A DNA stretch of 64,000 bases from CAZMGB01 sp964565775 (GTDB taxonomy: Bacteria > Chloroflexota > Dehalococcoidia > DSTF01 > JALHUB01). The stretch spans positions 62,001 to 126,000 of the forward strand of contig CAZMGB010000006.1 of assembly GCA_964565775.1 (NCBI GenBank), in the 5' to 3' direction. The translations under genes were made by a program, and so were the position numbers. Shown one piece after another: positions 25,348-36,438 of this stretch (the stretch's first letter is position 1; every line of letters starts with the position of its first letter). The notes beneath the pieces are model-generated. The model made no database searches and was not told the origin of the DNA. It saw only the letters and a program-made list of their open reading frames with translations.

Positions 25348-28300
25348 GTGAATGCGCTGCTATCCGCCGCCCGCAAGCCGCGGTTCCTGATTGCCGCCGT
25401 CATCATCGCCCTTGTGCTGGCCTCAGTCGGCGGTGGCCTGGCCTACATGCTGACGCGACCGCCCTCCGAATGTCCCGAAGGCCTCTGCGTCGAGAGCGTC
25501 TCCCCCACCGGCGACGACGTGGACCGCACCACGCCCGTGACCATCAAGTTCCTAAGCGGCGTCGACAAAGACAAGGCTGAAGGGGCGCTTCGGGTCTCGC
25601 CCGAGGCCAAGGGCACCCTCTCCTGGAAGGAGAACACGCTGACCTTCGTGCCCGAATGGCCCGGCTTCGCCCGCGGCGTCGCCTACGAGGTGGAGCTCGC
25701 CACCCCTGAGGCGCACCTGCCCCAGGGCGAGCCCGTCTCCTTCTCGTTCGCGACGGCCGGCAAGCTCAAGGTGGAGAGCGTCGTCCCCGACCCCGACGCG
25801 ACCGAGGTAAGCATCACGGCCGACCTCATGGTGCAGTTCAACCGGTCGGTCGCGCCCCTGACTGTGCTCGAGGAAGCGCCACAGGGTCAGATACTCGAGT
25901 TCGACCCGCCCGTGCAGGGCGAGGGGCGCTGGGTCAACAGCTCCCTCTACAGCTTCAAGCCGGACGGAGGCTGGCAACCGGCCACCCACTACGTCGTGAC
26001 GGCGCCCGCCGCCCTCACGGACGTCCTGGGCGGCTCACTGGAAAAGGACTACGTGTGGTCCTTCGAGACCGTCCTGCCCGCCGTCGCGGAGGTCAGCCCG
26101 GCGGACAACGCCGAGTTCGTGGGGCCGCTGCAAGCAGTGAAGGTGACTTTCAACCAGCCGATGGACCGCGCGGCGGCGGAGGCGGCCTTCTCCCTCGTGA
26201 GCGAGAGCAGCGGCGCCAGCCCGACGGGCTCCTTCTCCTGGAGCGACGACTTCACGCTCGTGTTCAAGCCCTCCAGCCCCTTCGAGCCTGAGGCGCGTTA
26301 CGCAGCGACCATGCCCGCGGGCGTCCCCAACGCCCTGGGCTCGGCCTCCACCGCCGGCGAGGAGCGCTGGAGCTTCACGACGGTGGGCCCGCCACGGGTG
26401 GCGAGCAGCGACCCGGCCAACGGCGAGACGCAAGCCAGCAGGTTCGGCGTGTCAATCGACTTCAGCAACCCGATGGTCCGCGCGTCGGTCGAGGACAACG
26501 TCTCGCTGGAGCCGGAGCCCGAGGACGGGCCCTACTTCTGGTGGGAGATGCCGAACACGCTTCACATCGGCCTCACCTTCAAGCCGTCGAGCCCCTACAC
26601 GGTATCTCTGGACGGCGCCAAGGACCGCTACGGCCAGCCCCTGCCGCCGTTCACCGTCTCCTTCGTGACGGAGCCCGTGGAGCCGAGCCTTTCCGTCATG
26701 CGATCAGGGCAGAGCGGCACCTACAACGCCTATCTGGAGCCGCGCGTCGTCGCGCGCGCCATCAACGTTTCGCGAGTCGACTTCGCCCTCTACCGGCTCG
26801 ATCGTGATACCTTCGTGCGCTTTGAGTCTCAGTACAACGCCGCCAGCGAGTACGCGCCGCCGGCCACCGACCTGATCCGCCGCTGGTCCGAGAACATCAC
26901 GAACCCGCCGCTCGATAGCCCCGTCACCGTATCGAGTGACCTCCTCGGCGTTGGCGGCGGCAAGCTCGATCCGGGCTTCTACTTCCTGGAGGTCAGCGCT
27001 CCGGGCGCCACCTACTCCGACACGATACCGCTCGTGGTCAGCAAGACGAACCTGACCCTCAAGCGCACCGACACCAGCCTTCTGGTCTGGGCTCTCGACA
27101 TGAGTACGGGCCAGCCCCTCGCCGACCTCTCCCTGGAGATCATAGACTGGCAGGGCAAGCACATCGGCGATGGCACCACCGGCAGCGACGGCATCTTCGA
27201 GGGCACCCTTCCCAAACCCGCCCCCGAAGACGCATACCGCCCCTTCTTCGTCGTTGGGGACCGGCCCGGCGACGTGGCGCTCGCATCGTCGCAGTGGAGC
27301 GCCGGCATCTCCCCCTGGGACTTCGATCTGCCCGCCGCCTACACCACCCTCGACTACGCCGGCCACGTCTACACCGACCGGCCCCTTTACCGTCCGGGCG
27401 AGACGGTCTACTACAAGGGCATCCTGCGAACGGACGACAACGCTAAGTACGGCCTCCCTCCGGCCGACCCCGGCGCCACGCTGAGCATCACCGACAGCAT
27501 GGGGCACGAGATCCTCTCCTCGAAGATCGAGCTGAGCGACTACGGCACCTTCGACGGCGAGCTCGACCTGGGCCCCGAGGCAAGCACCGGCTACTACAGC
27601 ATCCGCATAGTCATGAACGAGGAGAGCATCGCCTGGGGCAGCTTCTCGGTCGCCGAGTTCCGCAAGCCCGAGTTCGAGGTCGACCTCAGCACTGACCGCG
27701 ACGCTTATGTCAACGGCGACAGCATCAAGGCGGACGTCACAGCCACCTACTACTTCGGCGCCCCCACCGCCGACTCTCAGGTCAAATGGAACGTCACGTC
27801 TCAGGACTACATCTTCCGGCCTGACGACTACCCCGAATACTCCTTTATCGACTTCGATCAGTACGAGTCTCGCTTCTACGGCCAGCCCCGCTCGGAAGGA
27901 GAAGGGCGCACCGACGCCGAGGGCGCATTCGCGTTCGAAACACCCGCCAACGTGAGCAGCGACCTGGTGAGCCAGGCCTTCCGCGTCGAGGCCACCGTCA
28001 CCGACGTCAACGAGCAGGAGGTCAGCGCCTCGAAGGAGGTGGTGGTGCACAAGGCCGACTTCTACGTCGGTCTCAAGCCGGAGGGCTACGTCTACAGCGC
28101 GGGCGAGCCGGCGGCCGTGGACATAGTCAGCGTTGACCCGGAAGGCAAGCCGCGGCCCGATACGCCCATGACCGTATCGATCTTCCGCCGTCGCTGGATC
28201 ACCGCACGCGTAAGCGAGCCGGACGGCGAACAGCACTACCAGAGCGAGCCCGAAGACACCCTCGTAGAGAAGCACGACGTGACTACGGGCTCCGATGCCA

Positions 28301-31212
28301 CCGCCTCCGTCACCTTCACCCCCGATAAGGGAGGCGAGTACCGGGTCGTCGCCGATGCCCGCGACGCCAGGGGCAACGATGTCCACAGCGCGACATCGGT
28401 GTGGGTGAGCAGCGGCGAGTACGTAAGCTGGCGCGTCACTAACGACGACCGCATCGAGCTTGTGGCCGACAAGGCCGAGTACCAGCCGGGCGACACCGCC
28501 CGCATCCTCGTCAGCGCGCCCTTCGAGGGCAGTATCGGCCTTGTGACCGAGGAGCGTGGCAAGATCCTGAGCAGCCACGTCCAGGACTTCGAAACGAACA
28601 GCACGATCCTTGAGGTGCCGATCAGCGAAGACGACGTGCCAAACGTCTTCGTCTCCACGGTGCTCTTCAAAGCGCCGACCGCCGATAACCCGATGCCCGC
28701 CTTCAAGGTCGGCTACGTGGAGCTACCCGTCTCGATCGCCGAGAAGAAGCTGTCCATCACCATCGAGCCCAGCGCCGAACAGCTCGAGCCACGCGACGAG
28801 ATCAGCTACACGATCACGACCCGCGACAGCAGCGGCAAAGGGGTGCCGGCGGAGGTGACGCTGGCCCTGGTCGACAAGGCGCTCCTCTCACTCACGGATC
28901 AGCAGGGCCAGGGCGCCCTCGAGGCATTCTGGAGTCGCCGCGGCCTGGGCGTCACCACGTCCTCCGCGTACACGGTCTCCATCGACCGTGCCAATGAGAT
29001 CTCCCTGTCGCGCGAGGGCGGGGGCAAGGGAGGCGGCGGTGGCGGCGGCGCTCCCGGCGAGAGCCGTACCTTCTTCCCCAACACCGCCTACTGGAACCCC
29101 GATCTCCACACCGACGACAACGGTCGCGCCACGGTCACCGTCGAGCTTCCGGATACGCTGACGACATGGCGCCTGACCGCTCACGCCCTTACCAAGACGA
29201 CGCAGGTGGGCGACGGCACCAATGAGGTTGTGACCAGCAAAGACCTCATCGTTCGCCCCGTTGTGCCCCGCTTCCTCATCGCCGGGGACACGCCTACCCT
29301 CAAGGCCATCGTCCACAACTTCTCGGACAAGGACCGCGAGGTGGAGGTGACCTTCTCGTCGGACGTGGTATCGCCGTCGGGCGAAAAGACGCAGAAGGTA
29401 GCCGTCGCCGCCGGCGAGCTGGGGGAGGTGAGCTGGGAGACGACCGTCTCCCAGGACACGAGCGCCGACCTCAAGTTCGACGCCAAGGCCGGGGGTGGGC
29501 TCTCGGACTCGGTCGACGTCAGCGTGCCCGTGTACGAGTTCGTCTCGCCGGAGGTCACGGCCAGCGGCGGCGAGGTGGTGGATGAGGCCACCGAGGCCGT
29601 GAACCTCCCCTACTACGTCGACCCGTCCCGCGGCGAGCTCACCGTGGACGTCGCTTCATCCCTCGTGGCCGGACTCGACGAGGGGCTGCACTCCCTCGAG
29701 GAGTACCAGTACGAAAGCGCCGAGCAGACGGTGGGCCGGCTGATCACGCGCCTGGCGCTGCACCGCGCCATCACAGAAGCAGGGCTGCCCGACACCCTGG
29801 GCATCAGCGAGGACCTGGACGGGCTGGTCGCCCGCTCGACGCTGCGCCTCTACAGCGACCAGCACTTCGACGGCGGCTGGGGCTGGTGGATCAACAGCCC
29901 CAGTGACCCCTTCCTTACGGCCTTCACGATGTTCGGTCTGGGCCAGGCCATCCACGCGGGCTACACCGTGGACGACTTCGCACTGGAGAGGGCCAGCGAT
30001 TACCTGCGTCAGGAGCTCGACCGCCCCTTCGACGTGGAGAGCCCCCAGGACCCCGACCTGCGGGCCTTCATCCTGCTGGCGATGGCCGAGGCGGGCCAGG
30101 GCGACCTGGGCCGCACCTATGCCCTGGCGGAGCAACGGGCCACCCTGGGACCCTTCGGCATGGCATCGCTCATAATGGCCATCCAGGAGCTCAGCCCCCA
30201 GGCCACGGACGACCCGAGGCTCAAGACGCTCATCTCCGACCTCACGAACGCCGCCATAACCAGCGCCACCGGCAACCACTGGCAGGAGGAGACGCCCGAC
30301 TTCGCCATCATGGGGACGAACGCGCGCGCGACGGCGGCCGCCCTCAGCGCCTTGATGCGCGTCGACCCCAATCACCCGCTGGTCGACGAGACGGTGCGCT
30401 GGCTCATGGTCGCACGCAGCGCGTCCGCCTCAGGCGGATGGGAGACCACCCAGGAAACTGCCTTCAGCGTCCTCGCCCTGGCGGAGTATATGGTCGCACG
30501 CGGGGAGTCGGGCGACTTCTCATATCGTGTCGAGGCGAACGGCGAGACCGTAGGCGAAGGGGACGCGAAGGCCAGCGAGCCCGCCGCGACGAACGAGGTG
30601 ACGGTCGAACTCAAAGACCTGCGCATCGGCGAGGAGAACCTGGTTCGCCTGGTGCGCACGCCGCCGGAGAGCAAGGGTAGACTCTACTACACGATGCACC
30701 TCCGCTATTTCACCCCCGCCGAGGACGTGGAGGCGGCCAGCCACGGCGTCGGCGTCGGACGCGACTACCTGCCGGCCGAGGGGGCGGCGGCAAGTATCGA
30801 ATCGGTGGCCGTCGGCGACCTCGTCAAGGTCCGCCTTACCGTCTATGCGCCCACCGACCTGCACTTCCTTGTCGTGGAGGACTTCCTGCCGGCCGGCCTG
30901 GAAGCCGTCGATACCAGCCTCAAGATCACGAGCATAGAGGTGCGTGAGCTGCTCGCGGAGGAGCAACGCCGCATCTACGAGGAGCAGCGGCGCCAGGGGC
31001 TGTACTTCAACCCCTTTACGCACGTCGACATCCGCGATAACCGGGTGGTGCTCTTCGCGAGCTTCGTCCCCAAGGGCACCTACGAGTACGTCTACGTCGC
31101 ACGCGCCACCACAGCGGGCGAGTTCCACCTGCCCCCCACCAACGCCTTCGAGACGTACTTCCCCGAGGTGTGGGGGCGGACGGACGGTAGCCTGTTCACG
31201 GTGACCCCCTGA
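25348..31212 (+). CDS. Bacterial alpha-2-macroglobulin without thioester Cys
   Basis: Giant envelope protein of 1954 residues, anchored by an N-terminal helix (residues about 11-33) with the rest outside. Ig-like (Big_5) repeats fill roughly residues 40-470. The MG2 motif TDRPLYRPGETVYYKG lies near 675, a Gly-rich flexible run (GGGKGGGGGGG) near 1225, and TTWRLTAHALT follows. The thioester site, normally CxEQ, reads ESAEQ with Ser1457 instead of Cys, so it cannot trap proteases covalently. Such proteins are thought to guard the periplasm together with PBP1C. GTG 25348 follows AAAGGGG; the open frame upstream overlaps pbpC. Confidence 0.92.
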   Translation: MNALLSAARKPRFLIAAVIIALVLASVGGGLAYMLTRPPSECPEGLCVESVSPTGDDVDRTTPVTIKFLSGVDKDKAEGALRVSPEAKGTLSWKENTLTFVPEWPGFARGVAYEVELATPEAHLPQGEPVSFSFATAGKLKVESVVPDPDATEVSITADLMVQFNRSVAPLTVLEEAPQGQILEFDPPVQGEGRWVNSSLYSFKPDGGWQPATHYVVTAPAALTDVLGGSLEKDYVWSFETVLPAVAEVSPADNAEFVGPLQAVKVTFNQPMDRAAAEAAFSLVSESSGASPTGSFSWSDDFTLVFKPSSPFEPEARYAATMPAGVPNALGSASTAGEERWSFTTVGPPRVASSDPANGETQASRFGVSIDFSNPMVRASVEDNVSLEPEPEDGPYFWWEMPNTLHIGLTFKPSSPYTVSLDGAKDRYGQPLPPFTVSFVTEPVEPSLSVMRSGQSGTYNAYLEPRVVARAINVSRVDFALYRLDRDTFVRFESQYNAASEYAPPATDLIRRWSENITNPPLDSPVTVSSDLLGVGGGKLDPGFYFLEVSAPGATYSDTIPLVVSKTNLTLKRTDTSLLVWALDMSTGQPLADLSLEIIDWQGKHIGDGTTGSDGIFEGTLPKPAPEDAYRPFFVVGDRPGDVALASSQWSAGISPWDFDLPAAYTTLDYAGHVYTDRPLYRPGETVYYKGILRTDDNAKYGLPPADPGATLSITDSMGHEILSSKIELSDYGTFDGELDLGPEASTGYYSIRIVMNEESIAWGSFSVAEFRKPEFEVDLSTDRDAYVNGDSIKADVTATYYFGAPTADSQVKWNVTSQDYIFRPDDYPEYSFIDFDQYESRFYGQPRSEGEGRTDAEGAFAFETPANVSSDLVSQAFRVEATVTDVNEQEVSASKEVVVHKADFYVGLKPEGYVYSAGEPAAVDIVSVDPEGKPRPDTPMTVSIFRRRWITARVSEPDGEQHYQSEPEDTLVEKHDVTTGSDATASVTFTPDKGGEYRVVADARDARGNDVHSATSVWVSSGEYVSWRVTNDDRIELVADKAEYQPGDTARILVSAPFEGSIGLVTEERGKILSSHVQDFETNSTILEVPISEDDVPNVFVSTVLFKAPTADNPMPAFKVGYVELPVSIAEKKLSITIEPSAEQLEPRDEISYTITTRDSSGKGVPAEVTLALVDKALLSLTDQQGQGALEAFWSRRGLGVTTSSAYTVSIDRANEISLSREGGGKGGGGGGGAPGESRTFFPNTAYWNPDLHTDDNGRATVTVELPDTLTTWRLTAHALTKTTQVGDGTNEVVTSKDLIVRPVVPRFLIAGDTPTLKAIVHNFSDKDREVEVTFSSDVVSPSGEKTQKVAVAAGELGEVSWETTVSQDTSADLKFDAKAGGGLSDSVDVSVPVYEFVSPEVTASGGEVVDEATEAVNLPYYVDPSRGELTVDVASSLVAGLDEGLHSLEEYQYESAEQTVGRLITRLALHRAITEAGLPDTLGISEDLDGLVARSTLRLYSDQHFDGGWGWWINSPSDPFLTAFTMFGLGQAIHAGYTVDDFALERASDYLRQELDRPFDVESPQDPDLRAFILLAMAEAGQGDLGRTYALAEQRATLGPFGMASLIMAIQELSPQATDDPRLKTLISDLTNAAITSATGNHWQEETPDFAIMGTNARATAAALSALMRVDPNHPLVDETVRWLMVARSASASGGWETTQETAFSVLALAEYMVARGESGDFSYRVEANGETVGEGDAKASEPAATNEVTVELKDLRIGEENLVRLVRTPPESKGRLYYTMHLRYFTPAEDVEAASHGVGVGRDYLPAEGAAASIESVAVGDLVKVRLTVYAPTDLHFLVVEDFLPAGLEAVDTSLKITSIEVRELLAEEQRRIYEEQRRQGLYFNPFTHVDIRDNRVVLFASFVPKGTYEYVYVARATTAGEFHLPPTNAFETYFPEVWGRTDGSLFTVTP

Positions 31213-31235
31213 GTAATCAACGCCGGAGGACTGTC

Positions 31236-31267
31236 AAGGGCCGCCCCTGACTAACGGGGCGGCCCTT
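31236..31267 (+). terminator. Strong hairpin after the macroglobulin gene
   Basis: AAGGGCCGCCCC and GGGGCGGCCCTT form a perfect 12-base-pair stem with an eight-base loop, 23 bases after the stop. No T run, but it is the obvious end of the pbpC-macroglobulin unit. Confidence 0.65.
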
Positions 31268-31340
31268 CGACCATTCGGCCGCGCTCAGGGCAGGCAGGCT
31301 CAGGGTGCGGAAGCGGCGCTCGACGGCAAGGGCCATGCAT

Positions 31341-31369
31341 GATGACATGCTGAGATGACGGCATGCTGA
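31341..31369. repeat. Short direct repeats between convergent units
   Basis: GATGACATGCTGA and GATGACGGCATGCTGA lie head to tail. They are part of a repeat-rich spacer that also holds two copies of GCTCAGGG (near 31285 and 31309), the kind of low-complexity filler seen between genes in some genomes. Confidence 0.35.
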
Positions 31370-31444
31370 GCATGTCGAAGCACCGAGCGTGAGGGACGGC
31401 CGCATTCTCGAAGCAATGACGACCGAGGAGATCGCCTCGCCCGT

Positions 31445-32314
31445 CTAGCCCTTCAGCGCACCTGCCGTCAGGCCCCGCACGAGCTGACGCGAGAAGAGGA
31501 TAAGGAGAATCAGCATCGGCAGCGCCGCGATGACGGTGCCCGCCATCACGACATTCAGCGAGTCGATCTCACGGCCGTGGAGCGCCTGCAGGCCGATCTG
31601 CACCGTGCGCATGCTGTCCTCGTTGGTCACCAGCAGCGGCCAGAGGTACTGGTTCCAGGCCTGGAGGAAGGCGAAGACGGCCAGCGCCGCAAGAATGGGC
31701 CGCGAAAGGGGAATCACCACGAACATCAGAAACCGGCCGTGACCGTAGCCGTCGATGGCCGCGGCGTCCCGCAGCTCCTGAGGGATCGTCATGAAGTGCT
31801 GTCGCAGCAGGAACGTGCCGAAGGCCGTCGCCAGGAAGGGCACCGTCAGACCCTGATAGGTGTCGAGCCAGCCCAGCGTCTGAACCGTCTGGAAGTTGGG
31901 GACGATGGCCACCTCCCAGGGCACCATCAGCGTCGAGAGGAAGAGGACGAAGAGAGCGGTGCGGAAGGGAAAGCGCAGGAAGGCGAAGGCGTAGGCCGAG
32001 AGCGACGCCGTCACCAGTTGCCCGACGACGATGACGGTCGACATGACGAGGCTGTTAAACAGGTATTTCCCCAGGGGCACGGAGCTCATCGCTTTCTTGA
32101 AGTTGGCCCACTCCGGATGCAGGGGAAAGAGCTTCGGCGGGTAGGAGATGACAGACTCCTTGGGCAGGAGGGCGTTCACGACCGCCATATAGATGGGCAG
32201 CACGACGATGGCCGCTGCCAGCAAGAGGACGCCGTAGCGCACCGCGTAACCGACCCAGCGGCGGCGCCCGCCCTCGATCTTCCTCGCTGCGACCGACTCT
32301 CCAACCGCGCTCAT
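31445..32314 (-). CDS. ABC sugar transporter permease, MalG/UgpE type
   Basis: Second inner-membrane permease (289 residues, about six helices) of a CUT1-type carbohydrate importer. It shows the EAA loop ELRDAAAIDGYGHGRFLMFV near residue 185, which docks onto the ATPase. ATG 32314 is chosen because GAGG, overlapping the upstream stop, lies five bases before it. It is coupled to the MalF-type permease in a three-gene operon with the ATPase; the binding protein is probably the one at 43063-44415. Confidence 0.9.
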   Translation of the reverse strand: MSAVGESVAARKIEGGRRRWVGYAVRYGVLLLAAAIVVLPIYMAVVNALLPKESVISYPPKLFPLHPEWANFKKAMSSVPLGKYLFNSLVMSTVIVVGQLVTASLSAYAFAFLRFPFRTALFVLFLSTLMVPWEVAIVPNFQTVQTLGWLDTYQGLTVPFLATAFGTFLLRQHFMTIPQELRDAAAIDGYGHGRFLMFVVIPLSRPILAALAVFAFLQAWNQYLWPLLVTNEDSMRTVQIGLQALHGREIDSLNVVMAGTVIAALPMLILLILFSRQLVRGLTAGALKG

Positions 32315-32321
32315 CGATGCC

Positions 32322-33269
32322 TCACCGGTAGAACACACGCCGCTCCAGGAGACGGAGCTGGATGCCCGTAAAAGCCAACACCAGCAGGAACAGGCCCACC
32401 GCCTGCACCGCGGCCACGCCGTAGTCGAAGTTCTGGAACGCGTCCTGCCAGATCGCGTAGACGATGACCGTGGTGGCGTCCAGGGGGCCGCCCCTCGTGA
32501 GGATGTGTATCTGGCCGAAGGATTCGAATGCCAGGATAGTGCCGACGACGAACACGAATAGAAGCGTCGGCGAGAGCATGGGCAGCGTCACGTGCCAGAA
32601 CTGGCCCCAGCGTCCGGCGCCGTCGATGCGGGCGCTTTCGTACAGCTCCTCCGGGATCGACTGGAGCCCCGCCAGGATCACGATCATCGCCAGGCCCAGG
32701 TTGAGCCAGATGGTGGTGAGAGAGACGGCGAATAGCGCCCAGTCGGGATCGTTCAGCCAGTTGACGCGCGGCAGCTCCGCCTGGGCCAGTATGTAGTTGA
32801 TGAGGCCGGTGCTCGGGTTGAGCAGCGTCAGCCACATGAGGGCCGCCACGGCCACCGACGTTGCCACCGTCGACGAGAAGAGGACACGGAAGACGCCGAT
32901 CGCCTTCAGCTTCTGGTTCGCCAGCAGCGCCAGCAACATCCCCAGGAAGATGCCTGCCGGCACCGTGTAGAGGGAGAAGATAAGGGTGATCCAGAGCGCG
33001 TGCCGGAAATCCTCAGAGGTGAGAACAGAGCGGTACTGGTCGAGGCCGACGAAGTTGCCCGTGTGCCCGAAGGGGTCTGTCTCATACAGGCCCAGCCAGA
33101 CAGACTTGACGAGCGGGTAGAAGACGAAGGTGCCGAAGATGATGAGTGACGGCAGGAGGAAGATCATGGAGAAGGCAAAGCGCCTGGCGGCGTCCAGCCA
33201 CCTCAGCGCCACGCTTGGCGGCCGCCAGGCGGCGATGAGCTCCGCAGTCTTCGCGTCGACGGCGCTCAC
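32322..33269 (-). CDS. ABC sugar transporter permease, MalF/UgpA type
   Basis: First permease (315 residues) with an N-terminal cytoplasmic stretch and about six membrane helices. The EAA loop is SIPEELYESARIDGAGRWGQ near residue 215. It lies 31 bases after the ATPase gene and leads directly into the second permease. CUT1 importers take up oligosaccharides, polyols or glycerol phosphate; the substrate cannot be read from the permease. Confidence 0.9.
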   Translation of the reverse strand: MSAVDAKTAELIAAWRPPSVALRWLDAARRFAFSMIFLLPSLIIFGTFVFYPLVKSVWLGLYETDPFGHTGNFVGLDQYRSVLTSEDFRHALWITLIFSLYTVPAGIFLGMLLALLANQKLKAIGVFRVLFSSTVATSVAVAALMWLTLLNPSTGLINYILAQAELPRVNWLNDPDWALFAVSLTTIWLNLGLAMIVILAGLQSIPEELYESARIDGAGRWGQFWHVTLPMLSPTLLFVFVVGTILAFESFGQIHILTRGGPLDATTVIVYAIWQDAFQNFDYGVAAVQAVGLFLLVLAFTGIQLRLLERRVFYR

Positions 33270-33300
33270 GGCGTCCTCTCCCGACTACGTATTCCCGTCA

Positions 33301-34398
<1,098 letters not shown>

Positions 34399-34452
34399 CT
34401 TTCCTCCGGAGGGACGAGGCCTCTGCCCCGAGGCCTGCCCGTGTCAGTCCTG

Positions 34453-34461
34453 ATTCTAACA
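34453..34461 (-). promoter_or_regulatory. Extended -10 promoter of the ABC operon
   Basis: TGTTAGAAT on the minus strand matches the extended -10 form (TGn before the hexamer), about 50 bases upstream of the ATPase start. Confidence 0.5.
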
Positions 34462-34690
34462 CTTGTTGGCCGAAGTGGGCACCCTACGGCGCGACGTGAG
34501 AGAGCTGCCGCCCCCGAAGGCCCGGCCTGCCTCGCCCCACCGCTGTGCCGCGGGCTCGCAGGCTGCCAGCCCAACTGTCACGGCCATTAGAGGCCGAATG
34601 GCCCTTGAAAACCCTCGCGCCCCTCTGTAGCATTCGCCCAAGTAAGCGGGCCGTTTGTCTTAGGCCTGCCAGTCGAAAGGGGCGAGGGCT

Positions 34691-35527
34691 GTGTGTATCT
34701 GGTGTGAGCAGTATGGCGGCGAGTACAAGCGCTGGTACCTGAACCCCGCCAACTACGCCCGTAGATTGTACAAGATACGCAGAGAGGAGACGGAGGCCTC
34801 CGGCGCCGAGGCGAATCCGCAGGCGGCGGGCGGCATGAGCGCCGTCGGCAGGGAGTACCTGGAGGCCTGGGACCGGGGCGACCACGAGGCCGTCGCGCGG
34901 ATGAAGAAGGAAGCGGAGCAGAGGATCTGGCAGATCCACTTCGGCCAGGTGGTGACCCGCGAGGAGATGGACGAGATTCTCGACATCATCTACCCCATCG
35001 CCCTCATGACGTGTGCGTGTCGCCGCTCCATGCGGGGCCTCCCCGACGAGGAGAACTTCACCTGCATGGGCATGGGGCCGGGCATGTACAAGTGGGAGCG
35101 CTGGCCCGAGACCTACCGCGGAGGCGTTCAGTTCCTCACCCCCGACGAGGCCCGCGAGGTTCTCGACGTCCTCAACCGGCGGGGTCTGGCCCATACCGTC
35201 TACACCTTCGGCACCCCCTACCTGGGGGGCATCTGCAACTGCGACTACCCCGATTGCGGCGGCATCCGCACTGCCGTCGACCTCGACGTCAAGACGATGT
35301 GGAAGGGGCACTACGTCGCAGAGGTAGACCCCGAGCTCTGCAACGGCTGCGGGCTCTGCGTGCGGCGCTGTCAGTTCGACGCACTGAGCTTCACCGCCAG
35401 CACCCTCAAGGCCTACATCAACCCCCTCAAGTGCTTCGGCTGCGGCCTCTGTCGCAACCCGTGCAAGCCCGACGCGATAACCATGGTCGAACGAGAATCG
35501 CTGCCTGCGCTGGCAGGGGTCTGGTAA
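34691..35527 (+). CDS. Ferredoxin-domain protein with extra Cys motifs
   Basis: Protein of 278 residues. The last 80 or so form a two-cluster ferredoxin: CNGCGLCVRRC and CFGCGLCRNPCKPDAI. Before it lie unusual Cys groups, CIWC at the N-terminus, TCACRRS near residue 110, FTCMGMG and GICNCDYPDCGG, which may bind another metal site. GTG 34691 follows a purine-rich GGGGCGAGGG. First gene of a compact five-gene operon. I do not recognise the N-terminal domain; it is probably an electron-transfer component of an unknown enzyme. Confidence 0.8.
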   Translation: MCIWCEQYGGEYKRWYLNPANYARRLYKIRREETEASGAEANPQAAGGMSAVGREYLEAWDRGDHEAVARMKKEAEQRIWQIHFGQVVTREEMDEILDIIYPIALMTCACRRSMRGLPDEENFTCMGMGPGMYKWERWPETYRGGVQFLTPDEAREVLDVLNRRGLAHTVYTFGTPYLGGICNCDYPDCGGIRTAVDLDVKTMWKGHYVAEVDPELCNGCGLCVRRCQFDALSFTASTLKAYINPLKCFGCGLCRNPCKPDAITMVERESLPALAGVW

Positions 35528-35540
35528 GGGGAGATGATGC

Positions 35541-35795
35541 ATGCTTCCCACGATTAGCATCGACGACAACAAGTGTCAAGACCCCCTGAGCTGCCGCAAG
35601 TGCCTGCTGGTCTGCCCGACTCGCATCCTGGGCCTTGGAACCAGCGTCGGGCCCCAGAAGTACCGCGAGACCGACCCGTCCCGCTTCATCGTTAGAGGCG
35701 TGCGCTATCAATTCTGCACCATGTGCATGAAGTGCGTCGATATCTGTCCCCATGACGCCATTCGGGTAAGCCTGGACCAGGGTGTGACGGCATGA
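35541..35795 (+). CDS. Small two-cluster ferredoxin-like protein
   Basis: Protein of 84 residues with two cluster motifs: an unusual first one, C-x5-C-x2-C-x3-CP (residues about 12-25), and a regular CTMCMKCVDICPHDAI. It probably shuttles low-potential electrons to or from its operon partners. It lies 13 bases after the preceding ferredoxin gene and overlaps the next gene by four bases, so the three should be made together. Confidence 0.85.
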   Translation: MLPTISIDDNKCQDPLSCRKCLLVCPTRILGLGTSVGPQKYRETDPSRFIVRGVRYQFCTMCMKCVDICPHDAIRVSLDQGVTA

Positions 35796-36436
35796 GCATC
35801 AAATACCGCTACGGCAAACCGATACGCGAGAGGCTGATGACTCTGGAGGAGCCCGGCAAGCCCCTGCTGTTCGACGCCGACCGTGGCCTCGTCGCCGAGA
35901 TGTCCGGCCGCCATAGCCTCGACGCCCTGATGGGGGAGCTGGCGGGCAAGAACGCGAGCGCGGCGACGAAGGTCTTCACGGAATTCGGACGGCAGGTCAT
36001 GGCGAGCACCATCGAGCTGGCCGACGGCAAGTACCGCGACCGCACCGGCGAGGTCATCGAGATAGTGGCGGCCCAAACCGGCATCTCCTTCCCTCACCGC
36101 CTGGAGAAGTACGTCGAGCTTGCCATCATCGGCTCACGGCCCCTCGACCGCTGGAACATAGCGAAGGCCACCACCAAAGAGCTCTGCCTGCAGGTCTTCG
36201 GCTGCGCCGTCCAGCAGCAGATGGCCGCGAAGGGCCTCCAGTACAAGGGGTTGCCCTGCAAGGCACTGTGCCTGACCCTCTTCGAGAAGGCGGCCCGCAG
36301 GACAGGCGACCGCATCCGCACCGAGATGGACAAGACCATCCCCGATGACGGCGTCTGCCAGTTTGTCGCCTCGCTCCTAGCGGCGCCCGCTCGAGGCACA
36401 CGACGCCGGAGGGCCGCGCGAGCGCCCACCGGCTAG
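35792..36436 (+). CDS. Unknown protein of the ferredoxin operon
   Basis: Protein of 214 residues that I do not recognise. No signal peptide or membrane segment. The second half has several cysteines (ELCLQVFGCAVQQQ, GLPCKALCLTLFE, DGVCQF) that could bind a metal or cluster, and the C-terminus is Arg/Ala-rich. ATGA overlap with the ferredoxin gene shows translational coupling, which points to a shared complex. Confidence 0.75.
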   Translation: MSIKYRYGKPIRERLMTLEEPGKPLLFDADRGLVAEMSGRHSLDALMGELAGKNASAATKVFTEFGRQVMASTIELADGKYRDRTGEVIEIVAAQTGISFPHRLEKYVELAIIGSRPLDRWNIAKATTKELCLQVFGCAVQQQMAAKGLQYKGLPCKALCLTLFEKAARRTGDRIRTEMDKTIPDDGVCQFVASLLAAPARGTRRRRAARAPTG

Positions 36437-36438
36437 CC

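Noticed and set aside
31341..31380. CRISPR-like short repeats
   Set aside because: Only two imperfect copies without spacers of regular size and no cas genes.
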